This document shows positions 9,203 to 19,626 of a DNA stretch of 21,039 nucleotides, piece after piece. The stretch comes from Brachionus koreanus (Eukaryota; Rotifera; Eurotatoria; Ploima; Brachionidae). The stretch covers positions 1 through 21,039 of the forward strand of contig PJRA01000195.1 in the NCBI GenBank assembly GCA_016987375.1. Direction: 5' to 3'. The translations under genes were made by a program, and so were the position numbers. The first letter of the stretch is position 1, and the number at the start of each line of letters is the position of its first letter. Below the pieces are notes generated by a model. The model worked only from the letters and a program-made list of their open reading frames with translations, did not search any database and was not told where the DNA came from.

Positions 9203-10258
9203 TTTAATTTTTTTTTTGATTTTATTTAAATAAATCTGAAGGATATCTTTTATCGGTTTATTATAAACTTTCATGGTGAATCATCAAATCCTCAAAATCC
9301 AAATTTTATTTAATTAAGATTAATAATTTTTCTAGAAAATTTTATTTTTAAATTAGAATAATTAATTCACTGATTGATTAAACTTATAGATTTTTAAAAT
9401 TTAGTTAATTTTAATTACCAAGTTTTTGATAGCTTTTGAAAATTTAATTTATTTTATTTATAATGTAAATAAATAATGAATATTAATAAAAAACACAATA
9501 AGGAACAAAATTTGTAAAACTAACAATACTCATCAAACGTTTTTTAAAAGGATTTGTTCAACTACTTTCAGCTTCACAGTAATTTTTCAAGCTTTTAAAG
9601 TCGAAAATAAAGTTCTGATATTTTGAAAAAATTAAATAAACCCATTAAAGTATTTGATTAGAACATAAATTTATATATTTTACGTCAATATAACTAAAAT
9701 ATAACAAAATACCAAAAATTGAAATTTAGAACAAAAAAATACTGAAAAAAGGGCTATTTTTAAATAAAAAAATTTAATTTAATAAAAAATGTCAAATATC
9801 ATAAAAACAAATTTATTTTTATTAATTTTAAAATGTAACAATTTTACTTTACAAAAAAAAAACTATTGATTTAAATAAAACCAACTTTAAAATTAAATGT
9901 TTTATTCAGAGAATTTCCCGAGAAGAAAACTATATGAAAAGTTAAAGAAAAAGAAAGAAAAGTAGCCAGAAAGAAGACGTGCTCGATCAAAAAAAAATCA
10001 AATTATTTTTCTATTTAATTTAAATTTTATTTTTAAAATTAAAAAAAAAATCACCCATGCAACTTTTTTCTCATGACTTCTAAGACATTTATTTAGACTT
10101 GGCCTAAATGTAAGCGTTAACAATCGCAAATCGTTTTTTTTTTTTTCAAATAAAGAAAAAAATAAACTAAAATTTAAATAATATTTTTATTTTCCATTTA
10201 GAATTAAATTGATGAGAAAAAAAAAAATTATTTCATCGTTTTAAAGTAAAAAGTTAGT
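9203..10258. other. AT-rich spacer, nothing recognised
   Basis: About 1.05 kb of A/T runs with no open frame of weight and no repeat that I could align by eye with the rest of the window. It lies downstream of the minus-strand gene ending at 10313. Confidence 0.6.
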
Positions 10259-10264
10259 TTTATT
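10259..10264 (-). promoter_or_regulatory. candidate poly(A) signal of the Ser/Pro-rich gene
   Basis: AATAAA on the minus strand, about 50 nt after the stop codon at 10313. Spacing is sensible for a short 3' UTR, but the motif is frequent by chance here. Confidence 0.4.
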
Positions 10265-10312
10265 TACAAATTTAAACAAAATTTTACAAAAATTTTAAAA
10301 ACTTAACATTTT

Positions 10313-11293
10313 TTATATTCCGTTCGAATTAATCGATTTACAACTTGAACTATTTTTTACAAGTTGTTTTCTCTTGTTTTTTAACCTATCCAACCTTTGC
10401 ATATTCATCTCAATAAATTGATTTAGCTCAACTAAATTGGTCGAATTGTGCGAAAAATTAGACAAATTAGACTGATTTGACTTGTAGCCAGACGTAGAAG
10501 TGGATGAACAAGTCTCCGGATTGCTGCAAGACAGACAAGCATCGGAGCAGCAGCAAAGGCTATCTGGTATTATTTCCTTTGTAGAATAATCTATGGAAGG
10601 TGACAATTGTGCCATATAAGTATTGAATTTTTTTGTCGATCCCTCTTTGAATGGACTTGGCGGCGAGATATTATTAAAATTTTCCAATTTTTCAAATAAA
10701 TCAGGCGACTTGATTTCTGTTTCAAAATTTGAAGAATACTGCAAATAGTAATAGTTGGGATTAGAGCAAAAAATGGATAAATCTTCATGAGTGATATTGT
10801 AGGTGCCGTTCGGAGAGCGTGCTTTTATTCTAGTTGATTCGTAGACTCTGGACAAGTCCTCCTGTTCTTCGTCAAGTGAAAATTCTTCTTGAATATCTCG
10901 ATAATTTTTAAGAATACTTCTACTTGGATTTTTAAGAGCAGGATTTAATTGAAGCCGAGAAGAAGTCATTAGTGGTTTCGGAGGAGTCATGGATTCTTTT
11001 ATAATCATGGTCGCATTGGAAGAGGACGTATCGGAAAAATATTGGCTAATGGAGCTGGGCACATTTTGATAGAGTGGGATCGAGTGAAATGGTTTTCGGT
11101 TTAGTATTGGTGGAGGGGTGTGAGGTGGAGATGGTGGTCGCTTTTTTGGCGGCTTTTGATAAGGCAACGTGCTGAATTTTTGCGGCGGCTTGCTTTCCGA
11201 TGCCAATTTTTCTCGCTTATACTTTTCTATCAAAATAATCAATTCGTCTAAACACATATATTCCGGATTCGAGTAGGAATTAAGCATGCTCAT
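10313..11293 (-). CDS. Ser/Pro-rich low-complexity protein, unrecognised
   Basis: Single-exon frame of 326 residues, clearly coding: it is the least AT-rich stretch of its region, with balanced codon use and few long A/T runs. I do not recognise the family. Visible parts: a short helical N terminus (LDELIILIEKYKREKL, 15-30); a Pro-rich stretch at 46-63 (KPPKKRPPSPP) with PxxP motifs of the kind SH3 domains bind; an SRSILKNYR segment at 124-132 whose SILK matches the protein phosphatase 1 docking consensus; an acidic patch (EEFSLDEEQED, 136-146); a Cys cluster at 247-262 (CCCSDACLSCSNPETC); a Ser/Asn-rich part; and a C-terminal charged helix (287-312), perhaps a coiled coil. There is no signal peptide or membrane segment. 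It is probably a mostly disordered adaptor or regulatory protein. Further exons beyond the visible ATG cannot be excluded. Confidence 0.72.
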   Translation of the reverse strand: MSMLNSYSNPEYMCLDELIILIEKYKREKLASESKPPQKFSTLPYQKPPKKRPPSPPHTPPPILNRKPFHSIPLYQNVPSSISQYFSDTSSSNATMIIKESMTPPKPLMTSSRLQLNPALKNPSRSILKNYRDIQEEFSLDEEQEDLSRVYESTRIKARSPNGTYNITHEDLSIFCSNPNYYYLQYSSNFETEIKSPDLFEKLENFNNISPPSPFKEGSTKKFNTYMAQLSPSIDYSTKEIIPDSLCCCSDACLSCSNPETCSSTSTSGYKSNQSNLSNFSHNSTNLVELNQFIEMNMQRLDRLKNKRKQLVKNSSSCKSINSNGI

Positions 11294-11484
11294 AATTAAA
11301 GAAAAAATTTTAGTTTTGAAAATTTTTAATTTCTAATTAAAAATTTTAAAAAAAATCTCTTTTTGTTGTTTTTATTGAAGGATATTCAACATGAATTTTG
11401 CTACACAATTAATAAATTCATCTTGTTGAACTTTAAGTGTCTTTAAATTATGAATGAGCTGATCTCTAAGCTTGTGTTTGGCTT

Positions 11485-11491
11485 AAAAAAA
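11485..11491 (-). terminator. RNA polymerase III terminator of tRNA-Ser
   Basis: Seven T on the minus strand begin three bases after the tRNA 3' end, the usual Pol III stop signal. Confidence 0.8.
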
Positions 11492-11493
11492 TT

Positions 11494-11575
11494 CGCTGCG
11501 AACAGGATTTGAACCTGTGCGGGAATAACCCAACAGATTTCAAGTCTGTCGCCTTAACCACTCGGCCATCGCAGC
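11494..11575 (-). tRNA. tRNA-Ser(UGA)
   Basis: 82 nt on the minus strand, no intron. The acceptor stem GCTGCGA pairs fully with TCGCAGC, followed by discriminator G. The internal A box is TGGCCGAGTGG and the B box is GGTTCAAATCC. The anticodon stem ACAGA/TCTGT encloses CTTGAAA with anticodon TGA, so it reads UCA serine codons. A long variable arm (TGGGTTATTCCCG) marks a class II (Ser/Leu) tRNA. CCA is not encoded, as in eukaryotic nuclear genes. Confidence 0.96.
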
Positions 11576-13157
11576 TCTCCTTCATATTAAGCTTCAAAAT
11601 TAGATTTAATACTTGATATAATTCAATTTAGTATTTTAGACATTTTATTAGTTTATTTATACTTTAGGAAATTTACCTTTAGTACTCTTGACTATTTTTT
11701 TATTATTTTTTTTTTATATCCACTTGTTTCCAAATTGGAAATTAGTTAACTTAATATTAAAAAATTGCAATGATAGAATTTTTTTATTATAAAATATTGT
11801 TTAAATAAATTAATCATAAAGAAAATATATTTATTTATTATAAATTTTTTTACTAATTTAATTTGACTTTTTTTGTCTAGCTAGCTGGCGCATCACAAAT
11901 ATTTGTTTCAGCTATTTTTGAAAAGTTTGTTTTTTCGAGTTTGAAGTAAAATTCAATTAGAAACATGAATTATTAGAGAAAAAGTTTACAGTTTGGACTG
12001 AGCTTGAATTATATTAATGAATTTGATAAACATAGATTAAAGGGGATTGCTATAATTATTTTTTGAAGAACATTTTTTTTTAAATAATTCATAGAGAGAA
12101 TTTTAAATGCTAAATAAAAGCCATTCTAGTTTATTAAAGCATCTAAGAAAAGATTTAAAGCTTACGAAGCATTACAATATTGTGAAAAAAAAATGCTTTA
12201 GATATTTTTAAAGTGTTCTAAATAATAAAGTAAAAAATTTTTTTATTAAAAGTGTTAACAACCTTGTTATTAAATGAATTCAAAAATTTTTTTTCAATTT
12301 AAACTTTAAGTTTATTTACTATTGAGGAAAATTAGATTTCATTTGGAAAAAAAATTAATGTATTTAATAGAAAAAATAATCATATTATTAATAAATTGGT
12401 TATTATCACTATTTCAGTTTAAATAATCAAACACAAGCGTTTAAAAATTTTTTTTTTAATGTCGTTTAATTTTTTCAGTTTTTATTTTTATTTTCATTTA
12501 TTTAGAAAAAAGGAATCTAGCTAAAAAATAGTAAAATAAAAATTGATTAGTCGAAAAAAAAATTTGTTTTCATTAATCAAATTTCAAATATTCAAGTGGA
12601 ATCCTTTGATTTTATAAATTTAATGCCAAGCAACAAAAGAAAAAAACTAGAAGACTGTTTTTTCTGAATTCTAAATAAAAGTTCATTTGACATAAAATTT
12701 TAATTGATAAACTGTTTTTTATTAGTATGGCGCAATGCTTTTAAAAACCATCTAAATGGCACTTTACAAGGAAATTCATCTGATCGATTTAAACACATAT
12801 TTTTCCATTTAACTTAAAGGGTGTCAATTAAAAGCGATGCTGAAAATTTTGAAAAAAAAATAAGTTTCAATCATCTTAAAAATATTTTATTGTTTTTACC
12901 TAAGAAAAGCTCATAAAAGCAGCGATTTTTATTAAAAGAAAAATGTTTATTTTCCAATAAAAAGAAAAAAATAAATATCCAAATATTTACTTAAATTTTG
13001 CTACTGTTTCAATAGAGCTAAATTTAAAGGTTTCTTTAAATTTGAATTTTATTTGTTAACATAAGCAATTACATCGCCAATATTTAAATTTTTAATTTCT
13101 TCAATCGTTTATCTTTGCCAAGCAAAAAAGAAATAGTAAATATTTGTCAAAGTGTTA
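11576..13157. other. AT-rich spacer upstream of CNBD2
   Basis: About 1.6 kb without a supported gene on either strand. Its right end must hold the promoter of the CNBD2-like gene; no distinct element stands out. AGGGTGTCAATTAAAAG near 12819 vaguely resembles ends of Tc1/mariner elements, but no partner was found. Confidence 0.55.
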
Positions 13158-14904
13158 ATGGATATAATGAATCGGTCTACGGAAAGACAGCAAGAGTTGT
13201 TCAAGAGTGTGTTCTTGAAGCACAGAAGCCGACTGCCTAGACTGCCTAAGCTTTCCAAAATGGACAATCGACTCGAGCACTCGAGCTATTTTGAGGAAAA
13301 ATTTCTGCCCGAAATAAAAACCAAAATTAAAATATCAGCTAGTTTAAAGTCTGAAAAAATTTTCAACCACGATCAGGACTCGCTTTACTGGCTAAATAGC
13401 TTTGAACTTTTCTCAAATGAGAGCTTTTCGGAGAACAAAAAATTTCTTATACACAGCAAAAATTTATCCAAACTCAAGGCACTGATAACAAAAGAAAATG
13501 AAAAGTTAAAAAATTTCAACAGCATAGAGTCGAATTCGGCCATTGACGAAGTTAAAATGGTCAATTTTAAATTCAAATTTAAAAAAATTGTTAAAATTGT
13601 TTTAATTTTATTAAAATTTATAAACATTTACAAAATAACTAAAGAAAATCAACAAAATTTATATGAAGTAAACTAATTTATTTATTTTTTTGTGTAAAAA
13701 ATTATTTTCTTGATTCTATTAGCTTGATCGGGACTTTAAAGATGGAGCTTTGTTTGATAAAAAGTATTTTAAGAGGCCCGAAGAACCTCCTCTATCAGAA
13801 GAAGTTAAAAAAATGCTTAAACTGGATCCAGCTCAACGATCAAACTCGATAATCCGTCACATAATAATTTCACTCAGTTTTTCTGTACCTGAATTCTTAG
13901 ACTTTCCATTATTTATGCAAAAATTGATTGCCAAGTACGCATTCTATGCCGAATACGCACCCAATAGAGTAATAATCCGACAGGGACACTTGCCCCAAAA
14001 TTTCTACTTTGTGATATCTGGTTTGGCCATGGAAATACGCAGCAGCTTGACCTTTACAAGTGAAACCCCGGTAGGGGTCTTCAAACGAGGCGACTCGTTC
14101 GGAGACAAGTCCATAATAAACAATACGCCACGATCTTCTTCGGTAAGTGTTTCTGGCACCAGACCTATATGCTTGTTGGAAATTGATAAAGAAGATTTTT
14201 TCAAAATTCAATCTCCCGTCTCCAGCGAAGTTGAACGAACTGACTTTTTGCACAAAGTCGATCTTTTCAATTTGGTCAAATACAATTTTCAGTCTTTATT
14301 GAAGGACAATCGAAACAATCAAGCTCTTTGCTCTATTTACTTTAAAAATGGTCAGATAATATGTGAGAATAGTCAGCTTGACGATTGGATTTATGTTGTA
14401 AAATCAGGCACTTGTAAAGTATTAAGACGAATTAAGTTCGATAAGGAAGCATTCGAAAAATATCTAAATTTGAACAAGCATAAAGAAAATTTTCAATTCA
14501 TTCATTTGCATGATTTCAAGTCAAAAGTCAAAACTGGTCAGAGAAAAAATGTAAATACTGGAAAAAACTTGAATAGCGATGAGGTCTTGTTAAAAATGAA
14601 GCAGCTCAAAGAAGGTGATATATTTGGCTTGCATGATGTAATATTGTGTGAAAAAGACGATCAGAAAATACCATTAATGCTGCACTCGGACGGTGTCGAG
14701 TGCATTATGATTAGCAGACAATACTTTCTTAAATATTTACAATCTCAGGCACTGTTGACTCTAAGATTTAATTTGCATCCATATCCAAGCGATGAGTACC
14801 TCATTGGAAAATATTTCGATTCAGTAAGATGGAATGACTTTTTGCAAAAATCAAAAAATGAAACAATTCGTTTTTTAAAAGAATATAAGCTAGTTAAAAG
14901 ATAA
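13158..14904 (+). CDS. CNBD2: CNBD2-like cyclic nucleotide-binding domain protein
   Basis: Two exons, 13158-13667 and 13723-14904, with one 55-nt GT-AG intron in phase 0, give 563 residues (human CNBD2 is 576). Residues 1-170 are basic and helical, without a known domain. CNB fold 1 spans about 240-331: VIIRQG, NFYFVISG, then the phosphate-binding cassette FGDKSIINNTPRSSSV (296-311). It keeps the cyclic-phosphate Arg (307) but has Asp where cAMP binders carry the ribose-binding Glu. CNB fold 2 spans about 375-509 (ICENSQLDDWIYVVKSG, EGDIFG) with a long insertion and no recognisable cassette. The C terminus FNLHPYPSDEYL (340-351) followed by an aromatic, charged tail is typical of CNBD2, a male-germ-cell and sperm-flagellum protein in mammals. 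GTG TTA precede the ATG, so 13158 is the first usable start. It lies 142 bp before UBE3B on the same strand. Confidence 0.82.
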
Positions 14905-14975
14905 TTTAATAATTAAAAAAAAAATAATTTTTCTTCAAATTTATGTTAACTTTTTATTGAAATTATAGATTGAAA

Positions 14976-14981
14976 AATAAA
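14976..14981 (+). promoter_or_regulatory. candidate poly(A) signal of the CNBD2-like gene
   Basis: AATAAA 71 nt after the CNBD2 stop and about 50 nt before the splice acceptor that precedes UBE3B. A poly(A) signal followed closely by an acceptor is the arrangement seen in trans-spliced gene pairs. Confidence 0.45.
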
Positions 14982-15020
14982 AATTATTTCTTTGTAATAA
15001 ATTATTATTCCATTTTGAAA

Positions 15021-15036
15021 ATTTTTTTCCCAGCAG
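15021..15036 (+). promoter_or_regulatory. unpaired 3' splice acceptor just upstream of the UBE3B start
   Basis: ATTTTTTTCCCAGCAG: a pyrimidine tract ending in CAG (15033, with a second CAG at 15036), 11-14 nt before the UBE3B ATG. It is stronger than most internal acceptors of the gene. It must receive either a 5' UTR exon from upstream or a trans-spliced leader. Confidence 0.5.
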
Positions 15037-15046
15037 TCATAAAAAA

Positions 15047-18000
15047 ATGTTTTCAAAGAACAATGGTGACAAGGAAAGCTTTATTAAACAGGCCAACGAG
15101 GCAAGAGAAAAGCGCAATTTGGAAAAAAAGCGGCTTAGCTCGGCCATCAAAATTCAGGCTCTCTATCGAGGATATAGAGCTCGTAAAGCGTTATCTGGCA
15201 ATTTGGAGTAAACAAAGTTTAAAAAATTACTATATTTGCTAATTTAAAGCTAAAGGGCTGAATTGGACACAGCATTTTGTTCAACAGATGTCAAAGATAT
15301 AGAGTCAGTCAAAAGTAAAAACTACAACTCGAAGCAATTGTTTGCTTATGCACAGAAATATTTGTTTCTCGATAAATTGAAATATTCAAATAAAAAAATA
15401 TCTGACAAAAAAGTATTTATTTTTTTGTTTAACTAATTTTTTTTTATTTTTGTCTTTCTAGTTAATTTTGAATATTAGCTCTTACTTTATACTAAACATT
15501 ACAAGCAGTGATTTTAAAGTAATTTTGACAGACATTCAAAAAAAAAATTTTTGTAATTTTTTAATATAAAATAATTTTTAAAGTATTCATACATGGGTCT
15601 AATTTTATCAAAAGACTATTTTCAAAGCTTTCTTGTACAGACTCACAAAATCTTAGAAAACTTCATCCATTTAATGCAACAATTGAGCGTAATTTTTTAG
15701 TCAAAGTCCTAGAAGTTTATTGATTTATTTTTTCAAAAGATAAAAGAAATTAATGATTATAAAATATTCTCTAATTTTGTTTATTTTTTTACAATTTTGT
15801 GCGATTCAAAATACTGGAAATGTTTTTCTTCAACAAATAGAAGTTAGCTTATTATTTTTGAAGCGAAGCAATAATGACTCGAATTTTTGTTTTTTTTTTC
15901 TTAGACGAAATGTTGGATAAAACCTTACAAGAAATAAGCAAAAATAACACTGTTTTTTTGAAGAATAATTTATTTTTTAAAAAAATAACAGTAATTTTTA
16001 GCAAATATTTGAATATAATTAGATTTTTTTTATAATTTTGTTTTAAGGCTCAAATGATTCAAAGCTGTCAAAATCACGTGCCCATTGTAAAATCCAACAC
16101 ACTGAATTACATATTTTATTTGACTTTCAAGTATTTTTGAAAGAAAAATTTACTTTCTTTTTTTTTTAATTGTTGTCGAGCAGAATTTTAGAAGACTCAA
16201 ATTATGATTCGAAAATTTTGATTGAATTTTGCTCGACTTTGCTCTCTGTGCCAGGATTATTTAAAATTCTGAACGAAAATTGCCAAATTGGTCTTAATTT
16301 GGCTGAGAAGATTTTAAATAATTCTCTTTGTGAAAAAATATTTGTAAATTTGGTTGACTACGGAAGTATAAGATCGTTTATGCAGGACACTAACGATGTC
16401 AACTTGATGATATCGTTCCTGGGAAACATGTGCTCACTTTGCAGCATTGATTTTGACTGCTTAAAAAGGAATATTGAAAAATTTGTTGTTATTTATCATC
16501 AAATATTTTTGAACATATCCCATGTAATTACACCTGAAAAAGTAAAGGAAAAAAATCAGTCTATCAGATGGCACCCAATTTTTGGCTATTTAAAAATAAA
16601 AACTTGCATAAAGTAGTAATTTCTATTTCCCACAGAATAAAATTTTTATCATTTTTTTTCGTAAGCAATTTTGAAATATTTAACCAAGTATTGGATCAAT
16701 TGAGGCTGTTATGGTCTCATAAACTAATTTCAATTTTGTTCGATTTTAAATATTCTGTGAATGAAGAAAATTTGGCCAGTTCAAATAATTTTAAATATTT
16801 TGTAAAAAATTTTTTTGATAAAGCTGTAAATAAAAAATCAAATTTTTTAAACACACCCGAGGCAGTCTCGGTATATCGTGTATGCTCGTTTTATAGACAG
16901 TTTTTGTTTCTAATCAACGAGCCTAAAATAGAAATTTTGTCAGGTATTTTGATTTTTTGTTTTGTTCTAAATTCAAAAATTTTCTTCCAGCATTAAGCAT
17001 TGAGGAGGAATTTTTGCTTGGACTGTGGGCTTTTGTAACTAATATAGGACCATTATGTGGACTGAAAGAACTGGTGAAAATACTCGAAAATGGCCGAGAC
17101 TTTTCATCTCATCTTATTTTTGATGTGTTCTATTTAATGTGCAATCTGGTCTTGTACTCAGTGACGTATGTAAATAATTTTTATTTCAATTTTTTTCTCA
17201 ATTTAAATATCTTATTTTTTTTCAAAAAAAAAAGTCAAAATTTTATTTTGTTTATTGAAAGACAATAAAAAATAAATAAATTAAAACAAAATAAAATAAA
17301 TATTTGATTTTAATTAAAGTGTTCTAGATGAAAACGAATTTTATGTAGAGCAAAAAGTTCTTAAACTCAATGACTACAAGCAAATTGGCAGTTTTTTAAA
17401 CAATTTACTATACCATGTAATTGCCAATGGTCTAATTGGTTTGTAAATCTAAAAATTTTATAACAAAATCACAAAATTCTCTTTGAAAGAATTAAATTCA
17501 CTTGATCATGATCCGTATTTTACAGTGTTTCATCAGCTTTTGTTTTCACTGTATGTTAAAGATTGCCGTAGGTTGTTTACGGATGGCCCTGAATTCTGGA
17601 CAATAAAGTAAACTAAAAATAAATGTTAAATTTGTCAAAATAGCTTTTCAAAAGAGAGATTCGGATCAAAATTTTTATGGAAGATTTGGAAAAAGAAACA
17701 AAAAAAACACTCTTTATTTTGAACAAAATTCCACATGTTGTTCCACTAAGACACCGTATTGAAATACTAAAAAATAAAATTGAAAAAGACAAACAAATTT
17801 TCTTGGGTCAAGAGTGTTCGAGTTTGAAAATAACAATCAGAAGAAATCGACTTGTTGAAGATGCATTTCAAAATTTGTCTTCTCTTCCATCAAAAATGCT
17901 CAAATCGCCAATTAGAATCACATTTATGAACGAATTTGTATAATTCAATTCAATAAATGTAAAATAATTTAATTAGAATTTTATTTTCTTAGGGACTAAA

Positions 18001-19408
18001 AGAAGCTGGCATCGATCAAGATGGAGTTTTTAAAGAATTCTTACAGCAAACTGTTCAAAATTTGTTAAATCCTGAATTTAATCTTTTTAAAGTAAAAAGA
18101 AAAATATATATAAAAAAAATAAGTAGCAATTTTTTCTAAGTTAACTTCGGATCAATATCTTTATCCTTCTCCGGCATCATATTTTGTTGAAGAACATCTT
18201 CAAATGTTTCAATTTTTGGGTAAACTAATTGCCAAAGCTGTCTATGAAGTAATTCTTATTAAAATAAGGAAAGCATTTTTTTCTTATTTGAATGTTAGAG
18301 TCTAGTAATTGACGCTGAATTTGCGCCATTTTTCTTGCGTCAAATAGCTGGTTACCGCAGTCAATTTAGCTACAGTTTTCTCGATGATTTGGTGACTCTG
18401 GATCAAGAATTGTACAAAAATTTAAATTTTATTAAAGTTTGAAAAAAATTCAAATTTCTTTATTGACTTTATTTATTTATAAAAAAATAGCATGATCAAA
18501 ATATAGATGATTTAGAGTTAAATTTTACACACAGTGAAAATCATTTAGGTAAACTAATTACTCATGATCTTGTGCCATCTGGAGAGCTAATCAAAGTCAC
18601 AAATTCAAACAAGTCAGCAATTTAAATTTGAATTATCAAAAAATCACATTTTTTTTTTATAAAGGATAAAATATATTCATTTAATGGCTCATTATAAGCT
18701 GCATAGACAGATCAAAGATCAAATAAATGCATTTAATGAAGGATTTAAATCCATAATTAAACAAGACTGGATAAACATGTTTTCTGTAAGTGAAATACAG
18801 CGATTGATTTCGGGATGTCTAAATGATCTTGATATAGAAGATTTGAAGTATTAATTAGCAAAATAGAATTCGATTTTAATTCAATAAAAATTAAATTAAA
18901 GAAAAAATGTTCAATATTGGGGAGGATTGCATAGTAGTCATAGACTTATTAAATGGCTGTGGGAAATAGTCGAAAATGACTTTACCAAAGAAGAAAAATC
19001 TCTATTTTTAAAAGTTTTTTTTTTTAATTAAATAATTTTTTTTTCTAAAATCAGCTTTTAAGTTTGTAACAAGCAGTCCGAAGCCGCCCTTAATGGGATT
19101 TTCAACCCTAAATCCACCATTTACTATTCGATGTGTAGAAATTGAAGAAGAAGAAGTATATTTTTTGATGAATAAAAAAATTTTCAAGCGCTTATCATTT
19201 GAATCATTAAAAGGGAACTATTTATGACTCGTCTCTAAAAGGTTTTTTCAAAACACTTATGAATATTGGAGGCACAAACACATCTCGTTTGCCAACAAGC
19301 TCAACTTGCTTTAATCTATTGAAGCTACCCAATTATTCAAAAAAATCAACTCTCAAAGATAAACTCAGATACGCTATTAAAAGCAATTCTGGTTTTGAGT
19401 TATCATAG
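15047..19408 (+). CDS. UBE3B: UBE3B, HECT-type E3 ubiquitin ligase
   Basis: 21 exons: 15047-15207, 15256-15412, 15462-15518, 15584-15688, 15740-15842, 15905-15990, 16048-16130, 16184-16612, 16666-16943, 16991-17165, 17320-17438, 17490-17607, 17655-17937, 17993-18091, 18141-18248, 18299-18436, 18491-18612, 18665-18847, 18902-19013, 19063-19155, 19214-19408. All introns are GT-AG and keep phase; 19 are 47-65 nt and intron 10 is 154 nt. The product is 1067 residues (human 1068). It opens with MFSKN and an IQ calmodulin-binding motif ([13 protein letters not shown], 34-46). UBE3B landmarks follow: RWHPIFGY (~380), [14 protein letters not shown] (exon 10), [12 protein letters not shown], and the HECT domain from ~700 ([49 protein letters not shown]). 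The catalytic Cys is 1035 in [14 protein letters not shown], and the end is [17 protein letters not shown] ligases take ubiquitin onto this Cys and pass it to substrates; UBE3B is reported at mitochondria. Confidence 0.96.
17166..17319 (+). other. UBE3B intron 10, the only long intron
   Basis: 154 nt, about three times the other introns of the gene. The donor is GTATGT after the codon start AC, and the acceptor is AATTAAAG. It is A/T-rich with two poly-A stretches and no open structure; a small insertion may explain the extra ~100 nt. Confidence 0.7.
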
Positions 19409-19460
19409 AAAAATGTATTTATATATTTAAACACATTTTTAGTTGTAGTTTTTTATTGTA

Positions 19461-19466
19461 AATAAA
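19461..19466 (+). promoter_or_regulatory. candidate poly(A) signal of UBE3B
   Basis: AATAAA 53 nt after the UBE3B stop codon, preceded by a T-rich stretch (TTTTTATTGT). The spacing suggests a short 3' UTR. Confidence 0.5.
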
Positions 19467-19626
19467 AAAAAAATTAATAACAAAAAAATAAGCCACGACT
19501 GGAAGTATTGCTATATTAGTCATTTTGGAATTTTTTTTTGCCAAACACCAAAATTAAAAAATAATTGATTTGTTTTATAATTCAAGTCAAAAACAAGAAT
19601 AGTAATTCTCCACATTATAATGATTA

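Noticed and set aside
10591..10788. 65-codon minus-strand frame
   Set aside because: Out-of-frame shadow inside the Ser/Pro-rich gene.
12815..12840. AGGGTGTCAATTAAAAG as a Tc1/mariner terminal repeat
   Set aside because: No inverted partner, no transposase nearby and no TA duplication could be shown.
13909..14253. 114-codon minus-strand frame (and smaller ones at 14004-14204 and 13385-13627)
   Set aside because: Antisense shadows of the CNBD2-like exons, whose plus-strand reading has clear CNB motifs.
14970..15242. 90-codon plus-strand frame across the start of UBE3B
   Set aside because: Wrong frame over UBE3B exon 1; the frame from 15047 carries the IQ motif and the family N terminus.
16613..16635. 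23-nt GTAGTA...CACAG intron in UBE3B
   Set aside because: The alternative acceptor at 16665 gives a 53-nt intron like the others, keeps phase and fits the UBE3B spacing between WHP and LLW.
18784..18800. GTAAGTGAAATACAG resembling a 15-nt intron within UBE3B exon 18
   Set aside because: Far too short to splice, and read through it encodes VSEIQ, matching the conserved HECT sequence before RLISG.
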